A stretch of 64,000 bases of DNA, from contig NZ_JACJFM010000011.1 of NCBI RefSeq assembly GCF_014164585.1, forward strand, positions 1-64,000, written 5' to 3'. The DNA comes from Oceanospirillum sediminis (GTDB lineage Bacteria > Pseudomonadota > Gammaproteobacteria > Pseudomonadales > Halomonadaceae). The notes below the pieces were generated by a model. The model saw only the letters and a list, made by a program, of their open reading frames with translations. It was not told the DNA's origin and did no database searches. Position 1 is the stretch's first letter; every line of letters begins with the position of its first letter. Shown here piece by piece: positions 35,814 to 45,249 of this stretch. A program made the position numbers and the translations under genes.

Positions 35814-36773
35814 GTGGAAAACGCGCATATCGATAATAAAAAACGCGTATCTCTTGTGCTGGGCAGTGGTGGTGCCAGAGGCTTAACGCATATTGGTGTC
35901 ATTCGCTGGCTTGAAGAGAATCATATGGAGATCGCCTCTGTTTCCGGCAGCTCAGTGGGGGCTCTGGTGGGGGGGATCTATGCAGCAGGCAAACTGGATG
36001 AGTTTGAGCAGTGGGTCCGGGCGATTACCCGGACTGATATGGTTAATCTGATGGATATTGCCTGGGATCGTTCTGGTTTGATTAAGGGCGACAAAATTAT
36101 TAATACCCTGATCGGGCTGGTCGGCGAACAGCATATTGAAGATCTGCCGGTGTCTTTTACTGCCGTAGCCTGCGATATCAAATCGGAACGAGAAGTCTGG
36201 CTGAACAGGGGACGCTTGTTTGATGCGATTCGGGCTTCAATCTCTTTGCCGATGTTCTTTACACCATTTAAGTGGCATGGCAGAACCCTGATTGACGGTG
36301 GAGTACTGAATCCTGTACCTATTGCCCCGACGTTTGGTGATCGTACAGACATTACTATTGCTGTTAACCTGGGTGGGGCGATGAGTGCGTCAGAGCTGGA
36401 ACATTCAGGATTTCAGCCTGGTAGTATTCTTGTGCCTGAACCAGCCTCGCAGGCTCTGCATGAGAAGATCACCCGCTATTTCAGAGTGATGGGAAAGCGT
36501 TCAGCCGGAAAGAGTGAGCGGGACTGGTCAGCGTATGAGGTTGCTAACCAGGCTTTTGATGCGATGCAAAGCACTATAGCGCGGCAGAAGCTAGCGGCTT
36601 ATCCACCGGATCTGGTAATTGAAGTTCCAAAAAATGCCTGTGGTACCCTGGAATTTGATCGGGCTGATGAGATGATCCAGATGGGTTACAGAAAAGCTGA
36701 TAAAGCACTAGCGTCACTGAGGGTCAGTAGTCCCCATCCTGTTGTGATTCCTGGTAGTCATGAGATTTATTGA
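35814..36773 (+). CDS. Patatin-like phospholipase, RssA family
   Basis: Serine lipid acyl hydrolase of the RssA group. Oxyanion loop LGSGGARGLTHIGV at 16-29, nucleophile elbow GSSVG with Ser47, and the Asp of LIDGGVLNPVP near 163. Soluble, no signal peptide. GTG at 35814 is supported by CAGGAG at 35801-35806, seven bases away. It is much shorter than the cNMP-patatin protein of this window and lacks the regulatory domains, so the two are not duplicates. The substrate is unknown. Confidence 0.88.
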   Translation: MENAHIDNKKRVSLVLGSGGARGLTHIGVIRWLEENHMEIASVSGSSVGALVGGIYAAGKLDEFEQWVRAITRTDMVNLMDIAWDRSGLIKGDKIINTLIGLVGEQHIEDLPVSFTAVACDIKSEREVWLNRGRLFDAIRASISLPMFFTPFKWHGRTLIDGGVLNPVPIAPTFGDRTDITIAVNLGGAMSASELEHSGFQPGSILVPEPASQALHEKITRYFRVMGKRSAGKSERDWSAYEVANQAFDAMQSTIARQKLAAYPPDLVIEVPKNACGTLEFDRADEMIQMGYRKADKALASLRVSSPHPVVIPGSHEIY

Positions 36774-36819
36774 ATGCCGTAATACGTGAGCTTTATCCGG
36801 GATAATAATTTTTCAGCAA

Positions 36820-36849
36820 AGCGGGTTACCTTATGCTGTCCAACCCGCT
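36820..36849 (-). terminator. Possible rsuA terminator
   Basis: AGCGGGTT at 36820-36827 pairs with AACCCGCT at 36842-36849 over a 14-base loop, between the convergent patatin and rsuA genes. No clean T tract follows on either strand, so it is weak. Confidence 0.35.
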
Positions 36850-36904
36850 CTGAATGTGCAGATACAGATGGCTATTCACCTTTGTTCCATCAGAACAATG
36901 GCTG

Positions 36905-37615
36905 TTAACCTTTGTCCCACACAGAAGCAACTTCGTCTTCTGTCAGTTCTCGCCATTCCCCTTCACACAAATCGTCATCCAGAGCAATATCGCCAATCTG
37001 CTCCCGGTGCAGGGCTTCAACTTTATTGCCTAGTGCTGCAAACATGCGTTTAACCTGGTGGTATTTACCTTCGGTAATGGTGATCAGCACTTCAGTATCA
37101 TTCGTTTCCGGTACCCGTGCCAGCTGAGCCGGGCGGGTCGGCTCATCTTCTCCATGCAGCATAATACCTTCTGCCAGCAGGCTTTCAGCATTCTGTTGCA
37201 GAGGTTCTGCCAGCCAGACGTAATAGGTTTTAGGGCATAGTTTCTTTGGTGATGTGATCTGGTGAGACCATTGACCATCATCTGTAATCAGTACCAGACC
37301 TGTCGTATCCACATCCAGGCGGCCTGCGATATGCAACCCTCGGGTATTGGCCACATCCAGGCAGTTAATCACCGACGGATATTCTTCATCGATTGTTGAG
37401 CACACCGTATCAGCCGGTTTATTCAGCATCAGATAACGTTTGCGCACCTGCCTCAGTATCTGGTCATTCAGCTCGATTTCATCATCATCACTGACTTTAT
37501 AACCGGGATCTCTGATTGGCTGACCGTTACACAGGACTTTATCCTGGCGCATAACGCGTTTGGCTTCGGCGCGGGATACACCTGTATGGTGGCAGATAAA
37601 CTTATCTAAACGCAT
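36905..37615 (-). CDS. rsuA: 16S rRNA pseudouridine-516 synthase RsuA
   Basis: Isomerises U516 of 16S rRNA. An N-terminal S4 RNA-binding domain (MRLDKFICHHTGVSRAEAKR) is followed by the RsuA catalytic domain with GRLDVDTTGLVLITDDG, holding the nucleophilic Asp, and KRYLMLNKPADTVCS. EGKYHQVKRMFAALGNKVEA is the conserved C-terminal signature. 236 residues matches E. coli RsuA. ATG at 37615 starts the S4 domain exactly. Confidence 0.92.
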   Translation of the reverse strand: MRLDKFICHHTGVSRAEAKRVMRQDKVLCNGQPIRDPGYKVSDDDEIELNDQILRQVRKRYLMLNKPADTVCSTIDEEYPSVINCLDVANTRGLHIAGRLDVDTTGLVLITDDGQWSHQITSPKKLCPKTYYVWLAEPLQQNAESLLAEGIMLHGEDEPTRPAQLARVPETNDTEVLITITEGKYHQVKRMFAALGNKVEALHREQIGDIALDDDLCEGEWRELTEDEVASVWDKG

Positions 37616-37690
37616 TAATGGTTCTCATCTTGACGAAATGGCGCGCTATTGTAGCGATAGCCAGACATGATAGCTATCGGGTTTGTTTGT

Positions 37691-37723
37691 GGCAGGCTTT
37701 TCAGTGGGGATGAAAAGCCTGCC
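37691..37723. terminator. Strong hairpin between hydroxyacid dehydrogenase and rsuA
   Basis: Perfect 13-bp stem, GGCAGGCTTTTCA at 37691-37703 with TGAAAAGCCTGCC at 37711-37723, and a 7-base loop. The T run is inside the stem and no T tract follows on either strand. Probably ends or attenuates the upstream minus-strand gene. Confidence 0.55.
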
Positions 37724-37748
37724 AGCAATACAACTATAAGAGTAAATG

Positions 37749-38690
37749 TCAGGCGTTTTTAAGTCTTATAACCGCCTGTTTTGCCTGATTAACAATATTC
37801 TGCCGGGCTGCCTGTGTGATCCAGGCATTGTGAGGCGTCACGATCAGATTAAGATCATCCTGTAATGCATCCAGCAGGATGTTACCGTTGCGGGGAGGCT
37901 CTTCGGTCAGCACATCAGTGGCATAGCCTGAAATGCTGCCTGCGCGCAGGGCCTGTAATATATCGGTTTCATTGACAATGCCGCCACGGGCACAATTAAT
38001 CACCATCAGGCCCGGGCGGGCTTTTTTCAGGCGTTCCTTGTCCAGCAGGTTAAGTGTTTGTGGTGTCAGAGGACAGTGTAACGACAGAAAGTCCGCATCT
38101 GGCAGCAAAGCGTCCAGAGAAGGACGACTATCCTGTTCTTCAGAACCTGGTCTGGCTGAAAAGCTGACTTTCATATCAAAGGCTTCTGCTAGTTGAGCGA
38201 CTTTGCTGCCTAAAACACCTGACCCGGTAATGACCAGATGTTTCCCTGCTAATTCAATCACCGGGTGGTCCATCAGGCAGAAAAATGGGCTGTTATTCCA
38301 GGCGCCGTTATGAACCGATTTACTGTATCGAGCCTGTTGAGTCGCCAGCATCAGCATTAACATCAGGGTATGCTGTGCCACGCTGTTTGTGCCATAGGCA
38401 ATAGCATTGCTGACGATAATATTTTGCTCTGCGGCTGCATTCAGATCGATGTTGTTCATACCGGTTGCCAGTACGCAGATCAGTTTCAGATCTGATGTTG
38501 CTGTCAGGGTCTCACGGGTAATTGGTACTTTATTACTGAAAACAATATCTGCAGTTGCTATTCGTTCTGTGACCTGATCCGGACTGGTCTGATCATAAAT
38601 AATCAGTTGATCTAATTCAGCCTGCAGGCCTGAAAAATCAATATCTTCTCCCAGACTGTCTGCGTCCAGAAGTACACCTTTTAAAGCCAT
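37749..38690 (-). CDS. D-2-hydroxyacid dehydrogenase, NAD-dependent
   Basis: Member of the D-isomer 2-hydroxyacid dehydrogenase family, closest in look to glycerate/hydroxypyruvate reductases. The Rossmann loop reads VITGSGVLGSKVA near residue 155. The catalytic triad is present as Arg in NCARGGIVNE, Glu in DVLTEEPP and His in TPHNAW. VLATGMNNIDL and NSVAQHTL are the usual substrate-side blocks. Cytoplasmic, 313 residues, normal for the family. Substrate (hydroxypyruvate, glyoxylate or other) is not decided by sequence. ATG at 38690. Confidence 0.9.
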   Translation of the reverse strand: MALKGVLLDADSLGEDIDFSGLQAELDQLIIYDQTSPDQVTERIATADIVFSNKVPITRETLTATSDLKLICVLATGMNNIDLNAAAEQNIIVSNAIAYGTNSVAQHTLMLMLMLATQQARYSKSVHNGAWNNSPFFCLMDHPVIELAGKHLVITGSGVLGSKVAQLAEAFDMKVSFSARPGSEEQDSRPSLDALLPDADFLSLHCPLTPQTLNLLDKERLKKARPGLMVINCARGGIVNETDILQALRAGSISGYATDVLTEEPPRNGNILLDALQDDLNLIVTPHNAWITQAARQNIVNQAKQAVIRLKNA

Positions 38691-38933
38691 ATAGTGACTC
38701 CGGTTAACAAATTGTTTCTGTAATATTTAACAGGATAAGTGCTATAAAGCGCTATTATTTACAATAGCTTCCACGACTGCCAGCCTGAATAATTTAACAT
38801 ATATGTATATTATTTGTTTTTTAGGTTGCCGGTTGAAAGTTGCATTTAGTAAGATTCGCTATATTTTAAAAGTAAGGGGGCTGGGGTATATGTTCTACTC
38901 TGGTCAGTACATAACAGGATACGGGAAGCCATC

Positions 38934-39959
38934 GTGGATCGCAGAAGCATTCTGAAAGCATTTTCAATCAGTGGGTTTGTTGCCCTGGGTACAGGCTCAG
39001 TGATGAGACAGCTGTTACTGAGTAAAGAACAGGGGATTGCTGCGGTTCCTGTAAAACCGCTTCCTCCTGTGGTGACTGATTCCGGGCCTGCGGTACTGCC
39101 AGATATGCCGCAGAAGCTGGCAGAAATTGTTGAAGAAAGTTCTGCTGCTACCGACTTTCATGAGGTTGATGCACCTCAGAAACTGGAGCAGCAGGTGGCT
39201 GATCTTAAAGCCGAAATAGAAGTGGCTGAGACTGACCCTCATGTAAAAGATTACATGCAGAAGATCCGCTACTTTGAAGGGGTTTTTGAAGACGATTATC
39301 TGATCCCACCAGAAGAGTTTAAGATGGTGCAATCCACGCTTAAACATATGGGACGGGTTCAGCGTACGATCGGTCATGGTAACTTTAATCTGATCAGTTT
39401 TGATCAGATGATTAAGTATGGTCGTAATTTCTCTCAGGTTGGTGAATTCACTAAAGTGGAACTGGAATATCTGGAGCAGCTGTTTTTTGCAGATGCTAAC
39501 CAGTACGGGTTCTTTGGTGAAAAAGTGATGCCAGGTCTGACTGATAAAATTCCATCCCGGGAATTACTTAAAATCCCAAAAACCGGCCATTACCTGTTTA
39601 AAGGCAAATCGCTGGCGCTTTATGAAAAGCTACGTAAAGACGTCGGGGAAGATATTTTCCTGACTTCAGGTATCCGCAGTACTGTAAAACAGATGTATCT
39701 GTTTATGTCAAAAGTGGTTCAGGCCGAAGGCAATATGTCTAAAGCGTCCCGCTCACTGGCACCACCCGGATATTCCTATCATGCGGTAGGTGATTTTGAT
39801 GTGGGTAAAATCGGTTTTGGTTATAAAAACTTTACTGAAGATTTTGCCCAGACGGATGTTTATAAACGCCTACAGGACTTAGGCTATATTTCTATCCGTT
39901 ATACTGATGATAACCGCTTTGGCGTACGCTACGAACCCTGGCATATTCAGGTGGTATAA
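38934..39959 (+). CDS. VanY-family (M15B) D-Ala-D-Ala carboxypeptidase-like protein
   Basis: Exported peptidoglycan peptidase candidate. The N-terminus MDRRSILKAFSISGF followed by a hydrophobic run is a twin-arginine signal. A region of about 190 residues rich in helices precedes the C-terminal peptidase fold with TSGIRSTVKQ, SYHAVGDFDVG (zinc His and Asp) and EPWHI (catalytic Glu-Trp-His), so all metal ligands are in place. GTG at 38934 is the only start giving the signal peptide. A good terminator follows. Unusual features are the Tat signal and the long coiled N-terminal region. Confidence 0.85.
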   Translation: MDRRSILKAFSISGFVALGTGSVMRQLLLSKEQGIAAVPVKPLPPVVTDSGPAVLPDMPQKLAEIVEESSAATDFHEVDAPQKLEQQVADLKAEIEVAETDPHVKDYMQKIRYFEGVFEDDYLIPPEEFKMVQSTLKHMGRVQRTIGHGNFNLISFDQMIKYGRNFSQVGEFTKVELEYLEQLFFADANQYGFFGEKVMPGLTDKIPSRELLKIPKTGHYLFKGKSLALYEKLRKDVGEDIFLTSGIRSTVKQMYLFMSKVVQAEGNMSKASRSLAPPGYSYHAVGDFDVGKIGFGYKNFTEDFAQTDVYKRLQDLGYISIRYTDDNRFGVRYEPWHIQVV

Positions 39960-39980
39960 TCTGGTTTTATTTCAGATAAA

Positions 39981-40011
39981 GGGGCATGATCTTTGGTCAT
40001 GCCCCTTTTTT
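39981..40011 (+). terminator. Terminator of the VanY-type gene
   Basis: GGGGCATGA at 39981-39989, 7-base loop, TCATGCCCC at 39997-40005, then six T. Confidence 0.9.
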
Positions 40012-40186
40012 ATGGTGTTCAGAACCTGTCGCCTTACTCTCAGGCAGAACATCTTTATACCAAAGATGTTGCTTCTGATTGCCAGAAATCAAAAGAGCTT
40101 AATGTGAATTGATCAGCAGATGAAGGTGGTTTAGGTTAAAATAGCGGCTCTTCTACAAGGATATGCATTAAAAAAATTAAAAGCTT

Positions 40187-41212
40187 ATGACAGATAAATT
40201 GGCAGTTACAGTACTGGGTGGCGGTAGTTTTGGTACGGCTCTGGCCAGTATTGCCGCAGATAACGGCTATACCGTCACTCAGTGGCTCAGAGATGACACT
40301 CTGGCTGATGAAATTAATGAAAAGAAGCGAAATAGCCGTTATCTGCCGGACTATGTCATTAACGACAAGGTTCAGGCAACAACGGATGTTTTATCTGCTG
40401 TTAGTCGTGCAGATGTTATTTTTGTGGCAATTCCCAGTAAGGCTTTTGCCCGGGTGGTGGAGCAGGCTCATCAGGGGTTAAGGCCCGACCAGGTTATGAT
40501 CAGTACAGCAAAAGGCATTCAGGAAGATGGCTTTTTGCTGATGTCAGAAATTCTTAAACGCCACACGCCAAGTCAGCATGTCGGGGTGCTGAGCGGACCT
40601 AATCTGGCCAAAGAAATTGCACAGAAGCAGATGACCGCGACGGTCGTAGCCAGTGATGATGCGCTAACCCGTGAAACCATACAGGATATTCTGGGCTGCA
40701 GTTATTTCAGAGTTTATGCCAGCAATGATCTGTACGGTGTTGAACTGGGTGGCGCTCTGAAAAACATCTATGCGATTGCTTCAGGTATGGCGTCTGCCCT
40801 GGGGGTGGGTGAAAATACTAAAAGTATGCTGATTACCCGGAGTCTGGCAGAAATGAGTCGCTTTGCTGTGGCGATGGGGGCTAACCCCATGACATTTCTG
40901 GGATTGTCCGGCGTTGGTGATCTGATCGTTACCTGTTCTTCCCCTTTAAGCCGGAATTACCGGGTAGGATTTGCAATCGGGCAGGGTAAAACCCTGGATG
41001 AGGCGGTTGATAGCCTGGGACAGGTGGCTGAAGGGGTGAATACAATACGTCTGGTGAGAAATAAGTCTCAGGAAATGGGAGTATATATGCCTCTGGCCTC
41101 CGGGTTGTATGAGGTGTTATTTAATCAACAGCCTGTGCAGAAGGTGATTCATGGTTTGATGACCGCTGAGCAGAGTACTGATGTTGAATTTGTTCTGCCT
41201 CGTCAGGTCTGA
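40187..41212 (+). CDS. gpsA: NAD(P)-dependent glycerol-3-phosphate dehydrogenase
   Basis: Reduces dihydroxyacetone phosphate to sn-glycerol 3-phosphate for phospholipid synthesis. N-terminal dinucleotide fold [14 protein letters not shown], then [26 protein letters not shown] and the substrate region [14 protein letters not shown] with the catalytic Lys. 341 residues is standard. It leads a compact plus-strand group with a DUF4389 gene and sixA. Confidence 0.96.
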   Translation: MTDKLAVTVLGGGSFGTALASIAADNGYTVTQWLRDDTLADEINEKKRNSRYLPDYVINDKVQATTDVLSAVSRADVIFVAIPSKAFARVVEQAHQGLRPDQVMISTAKGIQEDGFLLMSEILKRHTPSQHVGVLSGPNLAKEIAQKQMTATVVASDDALTRETIQDILGCSYFRVYASNDLYGVELGGALKNIYAIASGMASALGVGENTKSMLITRSLAEMSRFAVAMGANPMTFLGLSGVGDLIVTCSSPLSRNYRVGFAIGQGKTLDEAVDSLGQVAEGVNTIRLVRNKSQEMGVYMPLASGLYEVLFNQQPVQKVIHGLMTAEQSTDVEFVLPRQV

Positions 41213-41280
41213 TACAACAGAGTTTCTGATTTACTTCGACATTGTTTGACTGTTCTGATGCCAGATAAGGAGTTTAACCT

Positions 41281-41610
41281 GTGGTGCAGAAGAAGAAACC
41301 CGGTATTGCCAGTGAAACATTCTGGTTACGTATTCTGTTTATGCTGTTCTTTGTAGTTGCATATCAGGTTGTTGAACTGCTGATCCTTTTGACAGCGCTT
41401 ATTCAGCTGGTTTTTGTCGCCATTAATGGTGATAAAAATCTGTTTCTGCAACAATCAGGCGCGGCTTTGAGTGATTATGCTCAACAGATTTTTCGATTTC
41501 TGACGTGGAACCAGGATGAAAAACCTTTCCCGTTTTCCCCCTGGCCTGAAGGGGCTGCTGCTGAGGCAGATCCTTATCTGCCAGATGAATCTGAAAAACA
41601 GGATCGTTAA
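41281..41610 (+). CDS. DUF4389 membrane protein
   Basis: 109 residues with one long hydrophobic region (ILFMLFFVVAYQVVELLILL) that may form two short helices, then a QQIFRFLTWNQDEKPFPFSPWP segment characteristic of DUF4389 proteins. GTG at 41281 has AAGGAG nine bases upstream. Function unknown; in many marine gammaproteobacteria it sits next to sixA, as here. Confidence 0.8.
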   Translation: MVQKKKPGIASETFWLRILFMLFFVVAYQVVELLILLTALIQLVFVAINGDKNLFLQQSGAALSDYAQQIFRFLTWNQDEKPFPFSPWPEGAAAEADPYLPDESEKQDR

Positions 41611-41626
41611 TTTCAGGAGCCGGATA

Positions 41627-42097
41627 TTGAAACTGATTATTTGTCGTCATGGCGAAGCAGGGGCATCTTTTAAGGACTTTGAGCGTTGTCTGACGGATCA
41701 GGGGATCAAGGATGCCTGCCGTATTGGTCAGGTCTTTAAATCTGAACTGGACGGCGCCACGGCCTATGTCAGCCCCTATGCCAGAACACAACAGACACTG
41801 CTGCAGATATCTGAGCATGCTGATCTTGCGGATGTGCGAACACAGCATAGAATTACTCCGGACGGCAACCCAGCCAGGGTGGTTGACTGGCTGTCCAGTC
41901 TGCCAGAGAGTGAATTTCCTGTGCTGTTGGTCAGTCATCAGCCTCTGGTCGGGCTATTAATCAGTTTATTGTCGGACGGAAATTACCTGGGCTATTATCC
42001 TATGGCCCCTGCTTCTGTGACTGTGCTGGAATCCGATGTCTGGGCTGCAGGCCTGGCTCAGGTTGTCTCACAGACCCATGCTTATGAACTGGATTAA
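41627..42097 (+). CDS. sixA: Phosphohistidine phosphatase SixA
   Basis: Histidine phosphatase superfamily protein that removes phosphate from phosphohistidine proteins such as PtsN-system or ArcB-type phosphotransfer domains. The N-terminal KLIICRHGEAG holds the nucleophilic His of the RHG motif, and LVSHQPLVG holds the second catalytic His. TTG at 41627 has CAGGAG at 41614-41619, seven bases upstream, and gives the family length of about 157. The longer frame from 41516 would overlap the DUF4389 gene. Lies 16 bases after it, so likely the same operon. Confidence 0.88.
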   Translation: MKLIICRHGEAGASFKDFERCLTDQGIKDACRIGQVFKSELDGATAYVSPYARTQQTLLQISEHADLADVRTQHRITPDGNPARVVDWLSSLPESEFPVLLVSHQPLVGLLISLLSDGNYLGYYPMAPASVTVLESDVWAAGLAQVVSQTHAYELD

Positions 42098-42144
42098 ATC
42101 TTTTGCGTACCTTTTACTCTGAACCTTTTTGTTCCCTTAATATA

Positions 42145-43029
42145 ATGCAGCCTGTTCAGCAGGCTATGGGTTTCTGGCAGCGCCAGGGGCTAAGTCAGTA
42201 TTGTCGGCTGGTCAGAGAACAGCTCGAAAATGCTATGTTGCGTTCATCCCGCCCTCACGGGCTGATTATCAGGGAGCAGAATGCTAATGGCGTCAAAGCT
42301 GAGATGTTGTACTGGGAGCAGGATGCTCCCCGACGCTATGTGTTATACCTGCATGGTGGTGGATATGTGCTGGGCTCCATTGATACTCATCGTGAACTGG
42401 CGGCTCAGATTGCCAGAGTAGCAGATGCCAGAGTGCTGGTTATTGATTATCGTCTGGCACCTGAAGGCCCTTTCCCTGCCGGGCTGAATGATACCGAACA
42501 GGCTTATCGCTGGTTGCTGGAGATTGGTGTTCCACCGGAACAGATTGCTCTGGCCGGAGATTCAGCTGGCGGTGGTCTGGCCCTGGCCTTATTGCAACGG
42601 CTTAGGGGTAAAGGGCTCCCTATGCCCGCAGCCGGAGTATTTCTGTCACCCTGGGTTGATTTGACCTGTACCACCCCTAGTCTGGACACTAATGCTGCAA
42701 CAGATCTGTTACTGAATAAGCCTCAGATGCAGAGCTTTGCCCGGGTATATGCGGGCAATCAACCACTGGCCAGTCCGGGTGTGTCACCTTTATTCGGTGA
42801 TTTTGAGGGGCTGCCTCCTTGCCTGATTCAGGTCAGCAGGCAGGAGCTGTTACTGGATGATGCCGTGCGCCTGAATGAGACAATGGAAAAAGCGGGAGTG
42901 ATCTGCAAACTGAGTAAATGGAGTCAGATGCCCCATGCCTGGCAACTTCTGCATCGTTATCTTTTTCAGGCGGATGAAGCTTTAAAAGAGATTGGAGAGT
43001 TTTTGCAGCAGAGAGTTAAGGCCGACTGA
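42145..43029 (+). CDS. Alpha/beta hydrolase, hormone-sensitive-lipase-type esterase
   Basis: Esterase with the HSL-family oxyanion motif HGGGYVLG at 70-77, DYRLAPEGPFPAGL, and the nucleophile elbow GDSAGG (Ser140). The Asp of LLDD and the His of MPHAWQLLH complete the triad. The ATG at 42145 is used; a TTG at 42103 gives 14 more residues, and neither has a good ribosome site. Short-chain carboxylester substrates are likely. Ends just before a strong hairpin shared with the convergent AEC transporter gene. Confidence 0.88.
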   Translation: MQPVQQAMGFWQRQGLSQYCRLVREQLENAMLRSSRPHGLIIREQNANGVKAEMLYWEQDAPRRYVLYLHGGGYVLGSIDTHRELAAQIARVADARVLVIDYRLAPEGPFPAGLNDTEQAYRWLLEIGVPPEQIALAGDSAGGGLALALLQRLRGKGLPMPAAGVFLSPWVDLTCTTPSLDTNAATDLLLNKPQMQSFARVYAGNQPLASPGVSPLFGDFEGLPPCLIQVSRQELLLDDAVRLNETMEKAGVICKLSKWSQMPHAWQLLHRYLFQADEALKEIGEFLQQRVKAD

Positions 43030-43104
43030 TTCTTGCCGACGAGTATTGAGGGACCGTTTTAATTATGAGTGACTCAGCCAGCACTCCAGCGTAAATATAC
43101 TCAT

Positions 43105-43129
43105 CTTCTCCGGCCACTGGCCGGAGAAG
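43105..43129. terminator. Hairpin between convergent esterase and AEC transporter genes
   Basis: CTTCTCCGGCC at 43105-43115, loop ACT, GGCCGGAGAAG at 43119-43129: an 11-bp perfect stem between two converging genes. T tracts are short on both strands. Confidence 0.65.
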
Positions 43130-43139
43130 CTTTACAAGG

Positions 43140-44096
43140 TTAGACCAGTCCCTGCCAGTGAAGCAGGAAAACGCCCAGCGTGATGGTCAGCGTTGAGGCT
43201 GCGGTGGTCAGAGCAACGATATTGGCTGCCAGCTTATCATTCCCTCCCATCGCTTTTACCATCACAAAGCTACCTGCTGCAGTTGGACTGGCGAAATAAA
43301 GGAACAGAATACCCAATGTCTGTCCTGTCCAGCCCAGGGCGATTGCTCCCAGAGTCATAATGACAGGCAGGATAAGAAGTTTCATCAGAGTTGCGCTCCA
43401 CGACGCCAGAGATGAAGCTCTTAGTGCTTTCAGGCTCAGAGAGGCGCCAATGCACAAAAGTGCCAGAGGCAGAGTGACACCTGAAAAATACTCGCCTGTT
43501 TTCAGTACCACGGCTGGCAGCTCAATCTTGAGCAGCGAAACAGGGATGGCGGCGACCACGGACAAAATCAGAGGGTTTTTCAGGATTTCTTTCAATACCG
43601 GTTTCCATCCGGCATCAGCCCGGCCGGGTAAGGACATGCTCAGAGCAATAACCGACAGAATATTATAAATAATGATCAGGCTGCCCAGTAGAATAGAGGC
43701 CAGGGGCATCCCGGGTGCGCCAAATTGATTGGCAACCAGTGCCATGCCAATAACGCCCTGGTTTCCTCGGAAACTGCCTTGTATAAAGACACCGTGATCG
43801 GTCTTGTCCTGAATAATTTTCCGGGCCATCCATATCAGGAAAAAAAAGCTGATCAGAGTGGCAGTGCAGGCGTAAATAATCACACCAGGGTCCAGGCTTT
43901 CTCGCAGATCTGTTTTACTGATATTCAGAAACACCAGTGTTGGCAGGGTGACTCTGAACACCAGAGCTGATGCAACTTTAACGAAATGTTCATCCAGCCA
44001 GTTAATCCGGCGAAAAATGATACCCAGAAAGACAATAATGAAGACGGGAGCCGTCACATGTAAGGTGGCGCTCAGAGAGTGAAGAAAATTATCCAT
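43140..44096 (-). CDS. AEC-family transporter (auxin-efflux-carrier/malate-permease type)
   Basis: Inner-membrane carrier with ten hydrophobic helices in two inverted halves. FVKVASALVFRVTLPTLVF, GSFRGNQGVIGMALVAN and YFASPTAAGSFVMVKAMGG are family blocks. Bacterial members move malate, malonate or other small acids. Its ATG overlaps the TAA of a 44-codon ORF upstream (TAATG), so the two are translationally coupled. Substrate unknown. Confidence 0.88.
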   Translation of the reverse strand: MDNFLHSLSATLHVTAPVFIIVFLGIIFRRINWLDEHFVKVASALVFRVTLPTLVFLNISKTDLRESLDPGVIIYACTATLISFFFLIWMARKIIQDKTDHGVFIQGSFRGNQGVIGMALVANQFGAPGMPLASILLGSLIIIYNILSVIALSMSLPGRADAGWKPVLKEILKNPLILSVVAAIPVSLLKIELPAVVLKTGEYFSGVTLPLALLCIGASLSLKALRASSLASWSATLMKLLILPVIMTLGAIALGWTGQTLGILFLYFASPTAAGSFVMVKAMGGNDKLAANIVALTTAASTLTITLGVFLLHWQGLV

Positions 44097-44230
44097 TACT
44101 GATTCGTAATCTGCCAGGCTGCAAAAGCGATTGCCACAATGACGGTCAGAAAGAAAGACAGATTGCGCTTACGACGAGATTCTGGCGAGCGACTGGGGCG
44201 ATTCGCTTTATTATCCTGTTCAGTATTCAT
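44096..44230 (-). CDS. 44-residue single-helix membrane protein
   Basis: Small ORF reading MNTEQDNKANRPSRSPESR, then RKRNLSFFLTVIVAIAFAAWQITNQ split at the start of the helix. It has a basic cytosolic N-terminus and one hydrophobic helix. ATG at 44230 is preceded by GGAG at six bases, and its TAA overlaps the ATG of the AEC transporter. Probably a real leader or accessory subunit; I do not recognise a family. Confidence 0.65.
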   Translation of the reverse strand: MNTEQDNKANRPSRSPESRRKRNLSFFLTVIVAIAFAAWQITNQ

Positions 44231-44400
44231 AGTTCACTCCGGGTAACGGATTCAGGGTTTTAGATCAGAGGTGGGCACTCTACTGCCAGAATCTTTTTGC
44301 TGCAAGCTGATTAATTATTTCACGGTGTGGATTTTTTGTGCTCTTTTTTTTGTATGGCTTAACGGGCAAAATTCAAACTAACGTTTGCCTGGAGATGTTT

Positions 44401-45249
44401 ATGACTACGATTCATTTTGCCCATGCTAATGGTTTTCCTATGGGGAGTTATCGGGTCATGCTGTCCCGTCTGGCTGAGTCTTTTGATCTTCAGGGTATTT
44501 CTCATATTGGACATGATGAACGCTGGCCGGTTGATCAGAACTGGGATGCACTGGTCGATGAGCAGCTGAATATGATTCATCAGTGTTCTGAACCGGTATG
44601 GGGCGTCGGTCATTCCCTGGGTGGTGTACTGTTGTATCGAGCGGCTTTAAAAGCGCCAGGTTACTTTAAGGGGCTGATTCTGCTGGACCCGCCACTTTAT
44701 ATCAGCGGCCTGCGGCCCTGGCTGCTCAAGCTGGCCAAGCGTACCGGAAAGATTGATATTGTAACCCCTGCCAGACAGAGTCGAAGGAGGAAATCCCGTT
44801 GGTCAGATCGTCAGGCTGTGTTTGATTACCTGATAAGCCGGAAACTGTTTGCTGATTTTGATGAGCGTTGCTTATGGGATTACATTGATCATGCGACCGA
44901 TAAGGTGCCTGTATCCGGAGAGTATCGGCTGAACTTCATGCCGGAAGTCGAATATGAGATTTTCTGTAATCTGGCAGATAACCTGTGGAATACCGGCAGT
45001 AAAATTAAACCATCTGTAACGGTTGTGACCAGCCGTCATGCATCTGTTATCCATAAAGCGGGTATCAGAGGAATCCGGCAGGCAGGTTTGAACTGGCAGG
45101 AAACTGATGGCGGGCATCTGTTTCCGCTGGAGTATCCTGAGTCGACAGCCGATATGATTCAGTCCATGATTAATTCATTTACTAATGGATCAGATGGTGG
45201 AAAAGTATGTATGACCCAATCCCGTTCAAAATTGAACTCGATTATGTAA
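44401..45249 (+). CDS. Alpha/beta hydrolase
   Basis: Hydrolase of unknown substrate. FAHANGFPMGSYR near the N-terminus is a common start in this family, the nucleophile elbow is VGHSLGGVLLYRA (Ser near 71), and the His is in DGGHLFPLE. Start set at ATG 44401 because GGAG lies six bases upstream; the frame extends to 44338 without support. Its last 43 bases overlap the next hydrolase gene, so the two are coupled. Confidence 0.82.
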   Translation: MTTIHFAHANGFPMGSYRVMLSRLAESFDLQGISHIGHDERWPVDQNWDALVDEQLNMIHQCSEPVWGVGHSLGGVLLYRAALKAPGYFKGLILLDPPLYISGLRPWLLKLAKRTGKIDIVTPARQSRRRKSRWSDRQAVFDYLISRKLFADFDERCLWDYIDHATDKVPVSGEYRLNFMPEVEYEIFCNLADNLWNTGSKIKPSVTVVTSRHASVIHKAGIRGIRQAGLNWQETDGGHLFPLEYPESTADMIQSMINSFTNGSDGGKVCMTQSRSKLNSIM

